Shown: in pieces, positions 23,181-31,018 of the stretch
How positions within the stretch are numbered: the first letter of the stretch is position 1
Layout of the letters: every line of letters starts with the position of its first letter
Origin: Myxococcus stipitatus
GTDB taxonomy: Bacteria; Myxococcota; Myxococcia; Myxococcales; Myxococcaceae
Reading direction: 5' to 3'
Assembly (NCBI RefSeq): GCF_038561935.1
Contig: NZ_CP102770.1
Location: forward strand, 3,596,001 to 3,660,000
Length of the DNA: 64,000 bases
The notes under the pieces: generated by a model
Told to the model about the DNA's origin: nothing
Databases searched by the model: none
The model's input: the letters and a program-made list of their open reading frames with translations, nothing else
Position numbers and translations under genes: made by a program

Positions 23181-25062
23181 CGGGGGCCTCCGGTGCCGAC
23201 GCCAGCATGGGGGCGGTGAGCGCGCGGAACTCCTGGTAGCCCGTGCTGGTGACGGGCGTGTTGCCATACCAGGCGAAGTCGAAGCGCAGCGTCAGCTCGC
23301 GGAAGCGAGGCTTCCATTCCGAGCGGCCCTTGAACTGGCGCAGATAGTCCCAGTTGGACAGCGTCACGTCGTACAGGATGGCGCCATCGCGGTGCAGCCG
23401 GGACAGCAGCGCCAGGTAGAGCCCACGCACCGCCTCGCGGTAGTTGCCTCGCGCGGCCAGCTCATCCGCCAGCTGGGCCCAGCCCTCGGGAGGACGGGAC
23501 AGCGCATGGGCCGGGTCTCTCGCGAGCGTCGCGGCGTCCAGGGTGGACACGTCCAGCCCCGAGCCCTCTTCCAGCGGCCGCGCCTTGCGCAGCGCGCGCC
23601 ACAGCACGGCCCCGAGCACCGCCACGGTGAGCCCGACCAGCACCACCACCAGCGCATCCGCCATCTGTCCGCCGCTGACGAGGCCGGCCGTCGGGGACAC
23701 CGGCGGGGACGCGGAGGGACTCTCCCGCTTGAAGAGGTCCTCGAGGAGGTTGGCCAGCCACGTGGTGAACTGGGTCCACCAGCTCATCTGCGGCGGGGCC
23801 GTGGGCTCCTCCGCTTCGTCGGTCCTCGGCGGTGCCACCGCGAACTCCGGCCGCGCGAGGATGTCACGCGCCCGGTCGGCCGCGGCCCTCGCGTTCGCGC
23901 GAGTCTGCGCCTCCAGGGTCCCCGTCGCCTGCGTCAGCCCTCGCTCGAGGGTGAGCAGCGCGGAGTCGCAATCCTCGTCGTCGTACGCCTGGCGCTCCAC
24001 GGCGCGCACCAGTCGGTCCAGCTTGCCGCGCTCGGCCGCGCTCAGCTCCGCCATGCGCGCGAAGCGCTCGTCGTTCTCGGGGGCGGGGCCTTCGCAGGCG
24101 ATGGAGACCCCGCTCAAACGCTGGGAGGCATCGCGCGCGGAGGTGACAGGCGCGCGGGGCTCCGCCTCGTCGGCCCGCGCGGGAGTGCCGACGAGCAGGC
24201 CCAGGCCCAACACCACCGCGAGCACCGCGGCGCCTCGTGCCCCGAGCGGCCTGGATTTGTTCCGCTCCGGCAGCTGCTGCACGGAGGCCAGCAGGTCGAG
24301 CCCCTCCGAGCGCACCCGCCCGTCCACCAGCAGCAGCGTGGAGGCCGCGGCGCGGACAGGCTCGAAGAGGGCGAACGTCAGGCCCACGAGGAACAGCACC
24401 CACTGCACGTTGTCCAGCGAGGCGAACCGCTCCGCGAACGTCAGGTCGATGCCCACCAGCTTGCGCGTCAGCATCAGCGCGAAGTTGAGCGCGATGTGCA
24501 GGTTGAAGAAGACCAGCACCTGCACGCTCATCAGGATGCGCACGGTCGTCGCGGTGGCCCGGGCGGGACCGAGCAGCCGCGAGCACTGGTCATACAGCCG
24601 CCAGAGGGTGCCTCGTCCCTGCATCACCGCCGCGAAGCTCACGCTCTGCGCCGAGACCAGCAGGAAGCCCAGCCCCAGGGTCAGCATCAGCAGCAGGGCA
24701 TTGAGGCCCAGCAGGTAGCTCACCGCGAAGAAGAGCGAGGGCAGCCGCCCCAGCGCGGCCTTTACCGAGGTCCAGACCTGGGGCTCGCCCTGACCCTCCA
24801 GCAGCAGCGCCTGCACGTGGTGACAGGCGGCGCCCTGGCTCGCGCCTCGGAGGAACCACGCCAGCGTGAAGAGGAGCGAGGGCCAGAGCAGGGGCCTGCC
24901 CATCCGCACGGCTTCCACCAGGTACATCATGGCGCCGATGACGGCGGCGCCCCCCGGCAGCGTGAGCGCCCACACGCCCGTGCTCCGGGCACACAGGTGC
25001 AGCGCGGCGTCCATCAGCGCGACGCCATTGCGGGGGCGCAGCTCGAGCGCGGAGACCGCCAT
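23173..25062 (-). CDS. DUF4129-domain multi-pass membrane protein
   Basis: This is a 629-residue protein. It has several N-terminal membrane helices (about 30-260, for example 'LFFAVSYLLGLNALLLMLTL'), another at about 283-303 ending in an Ala/Arg stretch, a soluble middle region with many Asp/Glu/Arg residues, and one more helix at about 470-488 ('ADALVVVLVGLTVAVLGAVL'). The C-terminal DUF4129 domain (about 530-620) is seen as 'REAVRGLYLALLSRLHRDG' and 'RELTLRFDFAWYGNTPV'. The ATG follows the previous stop after one base. It is probably the membrane scaffold of the MoxR-DUF58 system. Confidence 0.85.
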   Translation of the reverse strand: MAVSALELRPRNGVALMDAALHLCARSTGVWALTLPGGAAVIGAMMYLVEAVRMGRPLLWPSLLFTLAWFLRGASQGAACHHVQALLLEGQGEPQVWTSVKAALGRLPSLFFAVSYLLGLNALLLMLTLGLGFLLVSAQSVSFAAVMQGRGTLWRLYDQCSRLLGPARATATTVRILMSVQVLVFFNLHIALNFALMLTRKLVGIDLTFAERFASLDNVQWVLFLVGLTFALFEPVRAAASTLLLVDGRVRSEGLDLLASVQQLPERNKSRPLGARGAAVLAVVLGLGLLVGTPARADEAEPRAPVTSARDASQRLSGVSIACEGPAPENDERFARMAELSAAERGKLDRLVRAVERQAYDDEDCDSALLTLERGLTQATGTLEAQTRANARAAADRARDILARPEFAVAPPRTDEAEEPTAPPQMSWWTQFTTWLANLLEDLFKRESPSASPPVSPTAGLVSGGQMADALVVVLVGLTVAVLGAVLWRALRKARPLEEGSGLDVSTLDAATLARDPAHALSRPPEGWAQLADELAARGNYREAVRGLYLALLSRLHRDGAILYDVTLSNWDYLRQFKGRSEWKPRFRELTLRFDFAWYGNTPVTSTGYQEFRALTAPMLASAPEAPGA

Positions 25063-25063
25063 G

Positions 25064-25330
25064 TCAGCTCGCCGCCTGGGCCAACAAGTAGACGCCGCCC
25101 CAGACGAGCCCGAACCCCACCACCGCGAGCATCACGTTGCCCACCGTCCAGTCCCGTCGCTCACCGGGGCCCTCCAGCGCCTTGAGGCGCTGGCCCAGAC
25201 AGCTCGCGCAGCGGTTGATGCCCTCGAACTGCGTGGTGCACTCGCGGCAGATGACCCGCCGGCACTCCACGCAGACGCCGACGCCCGCGCGCTCCGGGTG
25301 GTAGTGGCAGCGGCCCGAGCCCTGAATCAT
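25064..25330 (-). CDS. B-box zinc-finger membrane protein
   Basis: This is an 88-residue protein. The Cys/His pattern C8, H9/H11, C20, C23, C28, C31, C41, C44 is a B-box-type zinc finger ('CHYHPERAGVGVCVECRRVI' and 'CASCLG'), followed by a single membrane helix at about 63-84 ('VMLAVVGFGLVWGGVYLLA'). It has an AAGGTGG ribosome site. It is the first gene of the five-gene operon running down to 19598, and the next start is 1 base after its stop. Such small B-box membrane proteins are common in myxobacteria and may mediate protein contacts. Its role in the MoxR system is inferred only from operon position. Confidence 0.8.
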   Translation of the reverse strand: MIQGSGRCHYHPERAGVGVCVECRRVICRECTTQFEGINRCASCLGQRLKALEGPGERRDWTVGNVMLAVVGFGLVWGGVYLLAQAAS

Positions 25331-25381
25331 GACGCCACCTTACGCAAAGCCGGGCCCGCCACACCACCCCCTGGAGACGGC

Positions 25382-26947
25382 CTACAACTCGTCGAGGAAC
25401 TCGTCGTTGTAGGTGTACCGGGAGAGCCGCTTGACGAGCGCTTCCATGGCCTCCACCGGCTTCACCGCGAAGAGCATCTGCCGCAGCTTCTTCACCTTCT
25501 CGTACTCGCGCAGGGTGAAGAGCTTCTCCTCCTTGCGCGTGCCGGACTGGGCGATGTTGACCGCGGGGAACACGCGCTTCTCGGCGAGGAGGCGGTCCAG
25601 GGTGACTTCGGAGTTACCCGTGCCCTTGAACTCCTCGAAGATGACCTCGTCCATGCGGCTGCCGGTGTCGATGAGCGCCGTGCCGATGATGGTCAGCGAG
25701 CCCGCCTCTTCCGTGGCGCGCGCGGCGCCGAAGATGCGCTTGGGGCGCTCCAGCGCGCGGCTGTCCACGCCGCCGGACATGGTGCGGCCCGAGTTGTCGA
25801 TCTCCTTGTTGTAGGCGCGCGCCAGACGCGTGATGGAGTCCAGCAGGATGACCACGTCCTTGCCCGCTTCCACCAGCCGGCGGGCGCGCTCCAGGGCCAG
25901 CTCCGCCACCTTGAGGTGGTCCGCGGTGGGCCGGTCCGAGCTCGACGCGAGCACCTCCGCCTTGATGCTGCGGCGCATGTCCGTCACTTCCTCGGGCCGC
26001 TCGTCGATGAGCAGCACCATGACGTGCGCCTCCGGGTGGTTGGAGATGACCGCCTGCGCGATGCGCTGGAGCATGATGGTCTTGCCCGTCTTGGGCGGGG
26101 CGACGATGAGCGCGCGCTGACCCTTGCCGATGGGCGAGATGAGGTCCAGCACCCGCGTCACCATCTCCTTGTGGCCGTTCTCCAGCTTCAGCCGCTCGGT
26201 GGGGTCCACCGACGTCAGGTCCGCGAAGTGCGGCAGCCGGGGCGCGCCCTCCAGCGGGCGGCCGTCCACCGTGTCGACCTTCTGGATGATGCCCTTGTGG
26301 CCGCGCATCTGCGCGAAGGCCGTCAGGTACTGGCCCTGACGCAGCCGCAGCTTCTGCACCAGGTTCTTGGGCAGCTCCGGGTCGTCCGGCGCCGCCAGCA
26401 GGTTGCGCTTCACCTGACGCAGGAACGCGTTGGGGCCCTTGGCCTCCGTGTCCAGCACGCCCTCCACGGGCGCCAGGTTGGACTGCTGCGCCTGCTGGTT
26501 CTGCTGGCCGCCGTGGTGCTGGCGCTGGTGCTGCTGGCCGCCGTGGCCCTGTTGCTGTTGCTGCTGCTGGGGCTGCTGTTGCTGAGCCTGCTGCTGCGCC
26601 AGCCGCTGCTTGTACTGCTCCAATTCCTGCGGCGTCAGGAAGACCTGGACCTGCTGCCCGTCCGGGCCCGGCTGCATGCGGTACGCCTGGCCCTCTGGCG
26701 TGAAGAGGACCTGCGCGCCACGACGACGGCGGCGACGGCGGCGGCGGCGGCCACCCGTCTGCCCAGGCTGCCCACCCGGGGCGCCACCGGGCGATGCGGC
26801 ACCGCCCGCGATGTCCCCCTCGTCGCCACCCTCGTCGTCGCCATCGTCGCCGCCGTCGTCATCGGCCTCCGGAGGAGGGACGGGACGGGCCGCCGCGGGC
26901 ATCGGAGGGGCATCACGTGGGTCGCGGTTATCGGAGTTTTCGCTCAT
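25382..26947 (-). CDS. rho: Transcription termination factor Rho with long disordered N-terminus
   Basis: This 521-residue protein is longer than the E. coli form (419). Residues 1-66 are Pro/Asp/Gly-rich, 67-76 are ten consecutive Arg, and about 117-155 is a Gln/His-rich low-complexity tract. The OB-fold RNA-binding domain follows (about 158-230), but the usual DGFGFLR motif reads 'KGPNAFLR'. The ATPase/helicase core is intact: Walker A 'APPKTGKT' (283-290), 'LLIDERPEEVTDM', 'LDSITRLARAYN' and the secondary-channel region. Rho is the RNA-dependent hexameric helicase that ends transcription. No typical Rho_N helical domain is seen. Its ORF ends 52 bases from the B-box start; these genes read the same way. 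Confidence 0.95.
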   Translation of the reverse strand: MSENSDNRDPRDAPPMPAAARPVPPPEADDDGGDDGDDEGGDEGDIAGGAASPGGAPGGQPGQTGGRRRRRRRRRRGAQVLFTPEGQAYRMQPGPDGQQVQVFLTPQELEQYKQRLAQQQAQQQQPQQQQQQQGHGGQQHQRQHHGGQQNQQAQQSNLAPVEGVLDTEAKGPNAFLRQVKRNLLAAPDDPELPKNLVQKLRLRQGQYLTAFAQMRGHKGIIQKVDTVDGRPLEGAPRLPHFADLTSVDPTERLKLENGHKEMVTRVLDLISPIGKGQRALIVAPPKTGKTIMLQRIAQAVISNHPEAHVMVLLIDERPEEVTDMRRSIKAEVLASSSDRPTADHLKVAELALERARRLVEAGKDVVILLDSITRLARAYNKEIDNSGRTMSGGVDSRALERPKRIFGAARATEEAGSLTIIGTALIDTGSRMDEVIFEEFKGTGNSEVTLDRLLAEKRVFPAVNIAQSGTRKEEKLFTLREYEKVKKLRQMLFAVKPVEAMEALVKRLSRYTYNDEFLDEL

Positions 26948-27209
26948 GGGGTTTCCAGACCGTGTGCGTCCCTCACGGGCCGTCCCGAGGGGAGGGCGGG
27001 GGGACGCAGGTGACTCAGGCTGTGGGACAGGGAGCCGGACGCGGGGCCCGCCAGACAGGCAAAGGCCGAACCGCCGGTCCCTGAAGCGCCCTGGTGGCCC
27101 AAAGCCGACCGGGGTGCAAGAGCAACACTAACAGAGGACGCCCGGCGCGCTCCCGGTTTTTTCGAGCGGTGTTGGCGGGCGGACCTCGCGTCCGCCCGTT
27201 CGCGCCTTC
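26948..27209. other. Gap between rho and the SppA fusion gene
   Basis: These 262 bases contain a T6 run at 27156-27162 on the plus strand and the hairpin at 27177-27197. The minus-strand segment just above 26947 would be the rho leader. I see no gene and no strong promoter. Confidence 0.5.
27177..27197 (-). terminator. Hairpin after the SppA fusion gene
   Basis: GGGCGGAC pairs perfectly with GTCCGCCC around a 5-base loop, 12 bases beyond the stop codon. On the minus strand no U-tract follows, so termination may rely on Rho. Confidence 0.45.
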
Positions 27210-29696
27210 TCAGCGGACGATGAGCTGGAACGGCACCTGGGCCTTCATTCCCGGGCGCATCAGCTCCAGGTTGACGCCCAGCTCGCGCGCCAGGGACTTC
27301 ACCGCGGAGGGGAGGGGCTCGGAGGCGGAGGTCCCTGGCAGCAGGGCGAGAGCCGCTCGCACGCCTGGCTCTCCGCTCGTGCCGGAGAACAGGCCCCGGG
27401 CTTCACCCATCAGCACCAGGTCCAGCTCCTCGGAGGCGGCGACTCCCGCGTGTTGGCGAGCGGACGCCACCGCGTCCATCAGGCCGCCCAGCTTGTCCAC
27501 CAGCCCACGCGAGAGCGCGTCGTTGCCGCTCCACACGCGGCCTCGCGCCACGGTGTCCACCTGCGCCTTGTCCATCTTCCGCGCGCGGGCGACGTCGGTG
27601 ATGAAGCTGTCGTAGGACGCGTCCACCCACTTCTGCACGGCGGTCTGCTGCTCCGGCGTCCAGGGCTGCCAGTTGTCGAAGACGTCCGCCATGGGCGAGC
27701 GCGCGAGGGTCTCCTGGTGGATGCCCAGCTTGTCCTCCAGCAGGCCCTTGAGCGCGGGCTTGAAGTAGAAGACGCCGATGCTGCCCGTCACCGTCGTGGG
27801 CAGCGCCATCACCTCCGTCGCGCCGATGGCGGCGTAGTACCCGCCGGAGGCCGCCACGTCGCCCATCGAGGCGATGACGGGCTTCTCCTTCGCCGCGGCC
27901 AGCACCGCTTCGTACATCAGGTACGACGCCAGCACCTCGCCACCGCCCGAGTCGACACGCAGGACGATGGCGACCACGGACGGGTCCGACTTCGCCGACT
28001 CCAGCGCGCGCACCACCGTCTCCGCGCCGGCAATCTGGCTGAAGCCCAGCGGGTCCTCGCGGCTGGAGCCCCCGGCGATGGTGCCCAGCACCGGCACCAC
28101 GGCGATGCGGCGGCGCCGGCCCCAGCGCTCCTCGCGCTCGTCCCTCGGATTGTACGCCGCGTTGAAGTGGCCTCGCGGCACCAGCTCCCGCACCTTCGCG
28201 TCCAGCTCCGAGGGCGTGATGACGCCGTCGATGAAGCCCAGCGACTGGGCCTTCGCCGCGGTGGGGAGGCCCTCCGCCCACAGCTCGCGCAGCTTCTCCA
28301 CGGGCACCTTGCGCGCCTCGGTGACGGCGCGCTCGTACCAGGCCACCTCGTTGTCCAGGTACGCACCCACCGCCTCGCGCGAGGCGTCGCTGGGCTCGGT
28401 GAGCGTGAGCTGCTCGGGCGCTGTCTTGTACTTGCCCACGCGCGCCACGTCCCACGTCACGCCCAGCTTCTCCATCGTCCCGCCGTATGTCTGAAGGTGG
28501 GCGGCGAGGCCGTTGATGTGCAGGAAGGACTCGGGCACCGAGTAGATGCGGTCCGCCGCGGACGCCACGAAGTAGCCCATGTCGTCCACCGACATCAGCA
28601 CCGCCATCACGCGTTTGCCGGAGGCGCGCAGCCGCAGCACCGCCTGGCGCAGCTCCTCCGCCTTGCCCCAGTCCACGCCGGGCAGGCCCTCCATCTTCAG
28701 CACCACGCCCGTCAGCCGCTCGTCGTGGGTGGCCAGGTCCAGCCACCGCGACAGCCTCAAGAACGGGTCCGCCTCGCTCACGCCCAGAATCGTCAGGAGC
28801 ACGCTGCCCCCTCCGCTGAGCATGTCGTTCAGGTCCAGCATCGTCACCACGCCGCCGGACGGGCGCAGGGAGCGGTAGTTCTCCATCGACAGGCGCACGC
28901 CCAGGACATGGTCCGTCCCATCCTCTCCTCCGCCCAGCGCGTACGTGACGCCCAGGTGGCTGGTGTCCAGCGTGGCGGCCACCTGCAGCGCCAGCGGCAC
29001 GCCGCTGACGCAGCCGTGCGACACGCCGGCGCCCACCCTCACGCCTGGAATCACCTCCGCCTGGAGCGTGTACGTGGCCTGGCCTTCGCGGAAGGCGCCC
29101 TCGGAGAAGAGCCAGTCCACGCCCAACGTGTAGCGCTCACCCAGCGGGCGCACGCCCAGGCCCAGGTCGTACTTGCGCTGGACCTTGAGGCTGCCTTCCC
29201 TGGGAGCGTTGAGGTCCTTGACCACCGCCGCCACCGACAGCGCGCGCACCGGCCGCGCCGTGACGCCCACGTCGAAGGTGTCCAGCGCGTCGACGTCGTC
29301 GCTGTCCTTGGAGCTGAAGCCGTGCCACGCGCCGCCGAGCCGCAGCGTGGGTGTGCCCAGCGACAGGCCCAGCGAGGTGCGGCGGTAGTGGGGCTCGTGC
29401 CGCCCGCGCATCCACTCCATGGAGGCGCCCACGCCCAGGCCCAGCACCCGCGCGCCCAGGAAGACGCCGTCGCCCAGGCTGTCACGCTCCAGGTTGCGCT
29501 CGTGCAGGTAGAACAACTGCCCGGATTCAACAAAGCCCAGCCCCGCGGGGTTGAGCGACAGGGCCGTGGCCTCGTCCACCAACGCCGCGCCCGTGGGCGG
29601 CAGCGTCATCCCCCGCGATGGCAGGGGGGCCTGGACGATGGAGCTCGTCTGGGCGAGCGCGAGCGACGGGAGCAGCAGGAGGGCGAGCAGGCGCAT
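27210..29696 (-). CDS. sppA: Signal peptide peptidase SppA-type serine protease with N-terminal beta-barrel-like extension
   Basis: This is an 828-residue protein. The signal peptide 'MRLLALLLLPSLALAQ' is followed by about 250 residues with alternating strands and FadL/PorV-like features ('SLNPAGLGFVESGQLFYLHE', 'VLGLGVGASMEWMRGRHEPH'). From about 285 the sequence is SppA, with two S49 halves as in the long (67-kDa) form. 'ARVGKYKTAPE' carries the catalytic Lys and 'DVAASGGYYAAIGA' the Ser, followed by 'TTVTGSIGVFYFK'. Classical SppA degrades leftover signal peptides at the inner membrane; the barrel-like extension suggests placement at or contact with the outer membrane. Preceded by TTGTCC-N16-TAGAGT. 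Confidence 0.9.
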   Translation of the reverse strand: MRLLALLLLPSLALAQTSSIVQAPLPSRGMTLPPTGAALVDEATALSLNPAGLGFVESGQLFYLHERNLERDSLGDGVFLGARVLGLGVGASMEWMRGRHEPHYRRTSLGLSLGTPTLRLGGAWHGFSSKDSDDVDALDTFDVGVTARPVRALSVAAVVKDLNAPREGSLKVQRKYDLGLGVRPLGERYTLGVDWLFSEGAFREGQATYTLQAEVIPGVRVGAGVSHGCVSGVPLALQVAATLDTSHLGVTYALGGGEDGTDHVLGVRLSMENYRSLRPSGGVVTMLDLNDMLSGGGSVLLTILGVSEADPFLRLSRWLDLATHDERLTGVVLKMEGLPGVDWGKAEELRQAVLRLRASGKRVMAVLMSVDDMGYFVASAADRIYSVPESFLHINGLAAHLQTYGGTMEKLGVTWDVARVGKYKTAPEQLTLTEPSDASREAVGAYLDNEVAWYERAVTEARKVPVEKLRELWAEGLPTAAKAQSLGFIDGVITPSELDAKVRELVPRGHFNAAYNPRDEREERWGRRRRIAVVPVLGTIAGGSSREDPLGFSQIAGAETVVRALESAKSDPSVVAIVLRVDSGGGEVLASYLMYEAVLAAAKEKPVIASMGDVAASGGYYAAIGATEVMALPTTVTGSIGVFYFKPALKGLLEDKLGIHQETLARSPMADVFDNWQPWTPEQQTAVQKWVDASYDSFITDVARARKMDKAQVDTVARGRVWSGNDALSRGLVDKLGGLMDAVASARQHAGVAASEELDLVLMGEARGLFSGTSGEPGVRAALALLPGTSASEPLPSAVKSLARELGVNLELMRPGMKAQVPFQLIVR

Positions 29697-29706
29697 ACGC
29701 CCCGGG

Positions 29707-29734
29707 ACTCTAGGCGGAGCCCGCCCGGGGACAA
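29707..29734 (-). promoter_or_regulatory. Promoter TTGTCC-N16-TAGAGT of the SppA fusion gene
   Basis: On the minus strand, TTGTCC (29729-29734) and TAGAGT (29707-29712, within CTAGAGT) are 16 bases apart. The -10 box ends 10 bases before the ATG at 29696. The same TTGTCC -35 word occurs before the crystallin gene. Confidence 0.5.
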
Positions 29735-29744
29735 GCGCCGTCTG

Positions 29745-30962
29745 TCACCAGTCCTCGGTTCCGGACACCCCTTCGAGCGGGTCGTCCCCGGCCTTCTTCT
29801 TCTTCTCCTGGGCGCGGGTGCGACCACCCCGGTCCTCGGCGCCCCAGTCCTCGGTGCCGCCCCGGTTGTCGAGCGGGTCCGAGCTGCGCACCACCTTCTC
29901 CGCGCCGCCCTCGCTGACGTTGATGAGCTGGTTGACGATGCGCTCCATCTCCGCCTTGAGCTGACCGAACTCGTCGCCCTGGAGCACCATGCGGCGGCCC
30001 GCCAGCTTCTTGCCGGTGCGCAAGTCGTAGTAGCCGAGGATGAGCTCGGAGCCCTCGCCGGAGCTCGAGGCCTTCACCGTGCCCATCATGGCCCGGTCCA
30101 GGCCCAGCGACTTGCCCAGCGCGGACGCCCCGTTGGCCTGGGGAATGGCGCGGGAGACCTCGCTCGCGACCCGGTCCAGCTGCGCGTCGTAGGCCTTGTA
30201 CGCGGCGGTGGGCACCAGCTCCGTGCTCACCTCCACGTCGTCCGGCGTCACCTCCATGAGCTGCCCGTACTGGCGGAAGCCCGGACGCTCCACGCGCAAC
30301 AGGTGCTTGCCCACCGTCAGCGCGGGCACCGTCACCGGCGTGTGGCCCACCAGGTCCCCGTCCACGTAGACGCGTGCGCCCGCGGGACGCGACTTCACCG
30401 TGGCGCTGCCCCGGAGCTGGGAGGTGCGGCCGGTGGCCACCTGCACGCGCAGGGCGATGAAGTCCCGGCTGAAGCGCTTGGGGTTGAGCTCGAAGGTGGG
30501 GGCGATGGCGATGAGGTCGATGAGGACGAGCTTGGCCTCCTCCACGTCCCCCCGCAGGTGCAGCAGCGCCGCGTACAGCGCCAGCGACTCACACAGGGGC
30601 GAGCAGCCGCGCATGGACGCCGGTGCCCCCTGGAGCTCCTTCAGGGTGGCGCGCACCTTGGCCTCGGCGTCGTCGTACTCCTTCTTGTCGAAGGCCGCGG
30701 CGCTCTCCGAGTAGCCCTTGCGCGCCCGCTCGAGCGCGCTCTGGGCGGTGGGGTCTCCGGGCAGGCCGAAGAGGTCCTCGGCCTTGCGCACGGAGAATCC
30801 CGAGAAGTTCGCCAGCGCCTCGTTCATGTGGCCTTCCATCTGGACACTGGTGGCCTCGGAGGCCTGGTCCATGGGGATGAGAAGGCTGGAGGCACGCCGC
30901 GCCGAGTTGGGGGATGCGGCCAGAGCGAGCGAGGGAAGCAGGGCGAGGACGAGGGCTCTCAT
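29745..30962 (-). CDS. PEGA-domain secreted protein
   Basis: This is a 405-residue protein. The start at 30962 is chosen because it opens a signal peptide 'MRALVLALLPSLALAASP' and has an AAAGGTG ribosome site; the longer ORF overlaps the upstream gene. Residues 30-195 are helical and TPR-like ('SAAAFDKKEYDDAEAKVRAT'). The PEGA domain is at about 215-265 ('RPAGARVYVDGDLVGHTPVT', 'HLLRVERPGFRQY'), a small beta fold thought to bind cell-surface components. A C-terminal domain with 'SELILGYYDLRTGKKLAGR' and an acidic/Lys tail ends in 'GTEDW'. It shares layout with the next gene upstream, 56 bases away, so they are likely duplicated and co-transcribed. Confidence 0.85.
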   Translation of the reverse strand: MRALVLALLPSLALAASPNSARRASSLLIPMDQASEATSVQMEGHMNEALANFSGFSVRKAEDLFGLPGDPTAQSALERARKGYSESAAAFDKKEYDDAEAKVRATLKELQGAPASMRGCSPLCESLALYAALLHLRGDVEEAKLVLIDLIAIAPTFELNPKRFSRDFIALRVQVATGRTSQLRGSATVKSRPAGARVYVDGDLVGHTPVTVPALTVGKHLLRVERPGFRQYGQLMEVTPDDVEVSTELVPTAAYKAYDAQLDRVASEVSRAIPQANGASALGKSLGLDRAMMGTVKASSSGEGSELILGYYDLRTGKKLAGRRMVLQGDEFGQLKAEMERIVNQLINVSEGGAEKVVRSSDPLDNRGGTEDWGAEDRGGRTRAQEKKKKAGDDPLEGVSGTEDW

Positions 30963-31018
30963 GAGGACACCTTTGACACGGGCGACGCGAGCGGGCGATG
31001 CGACATTCAACCCGTGGC

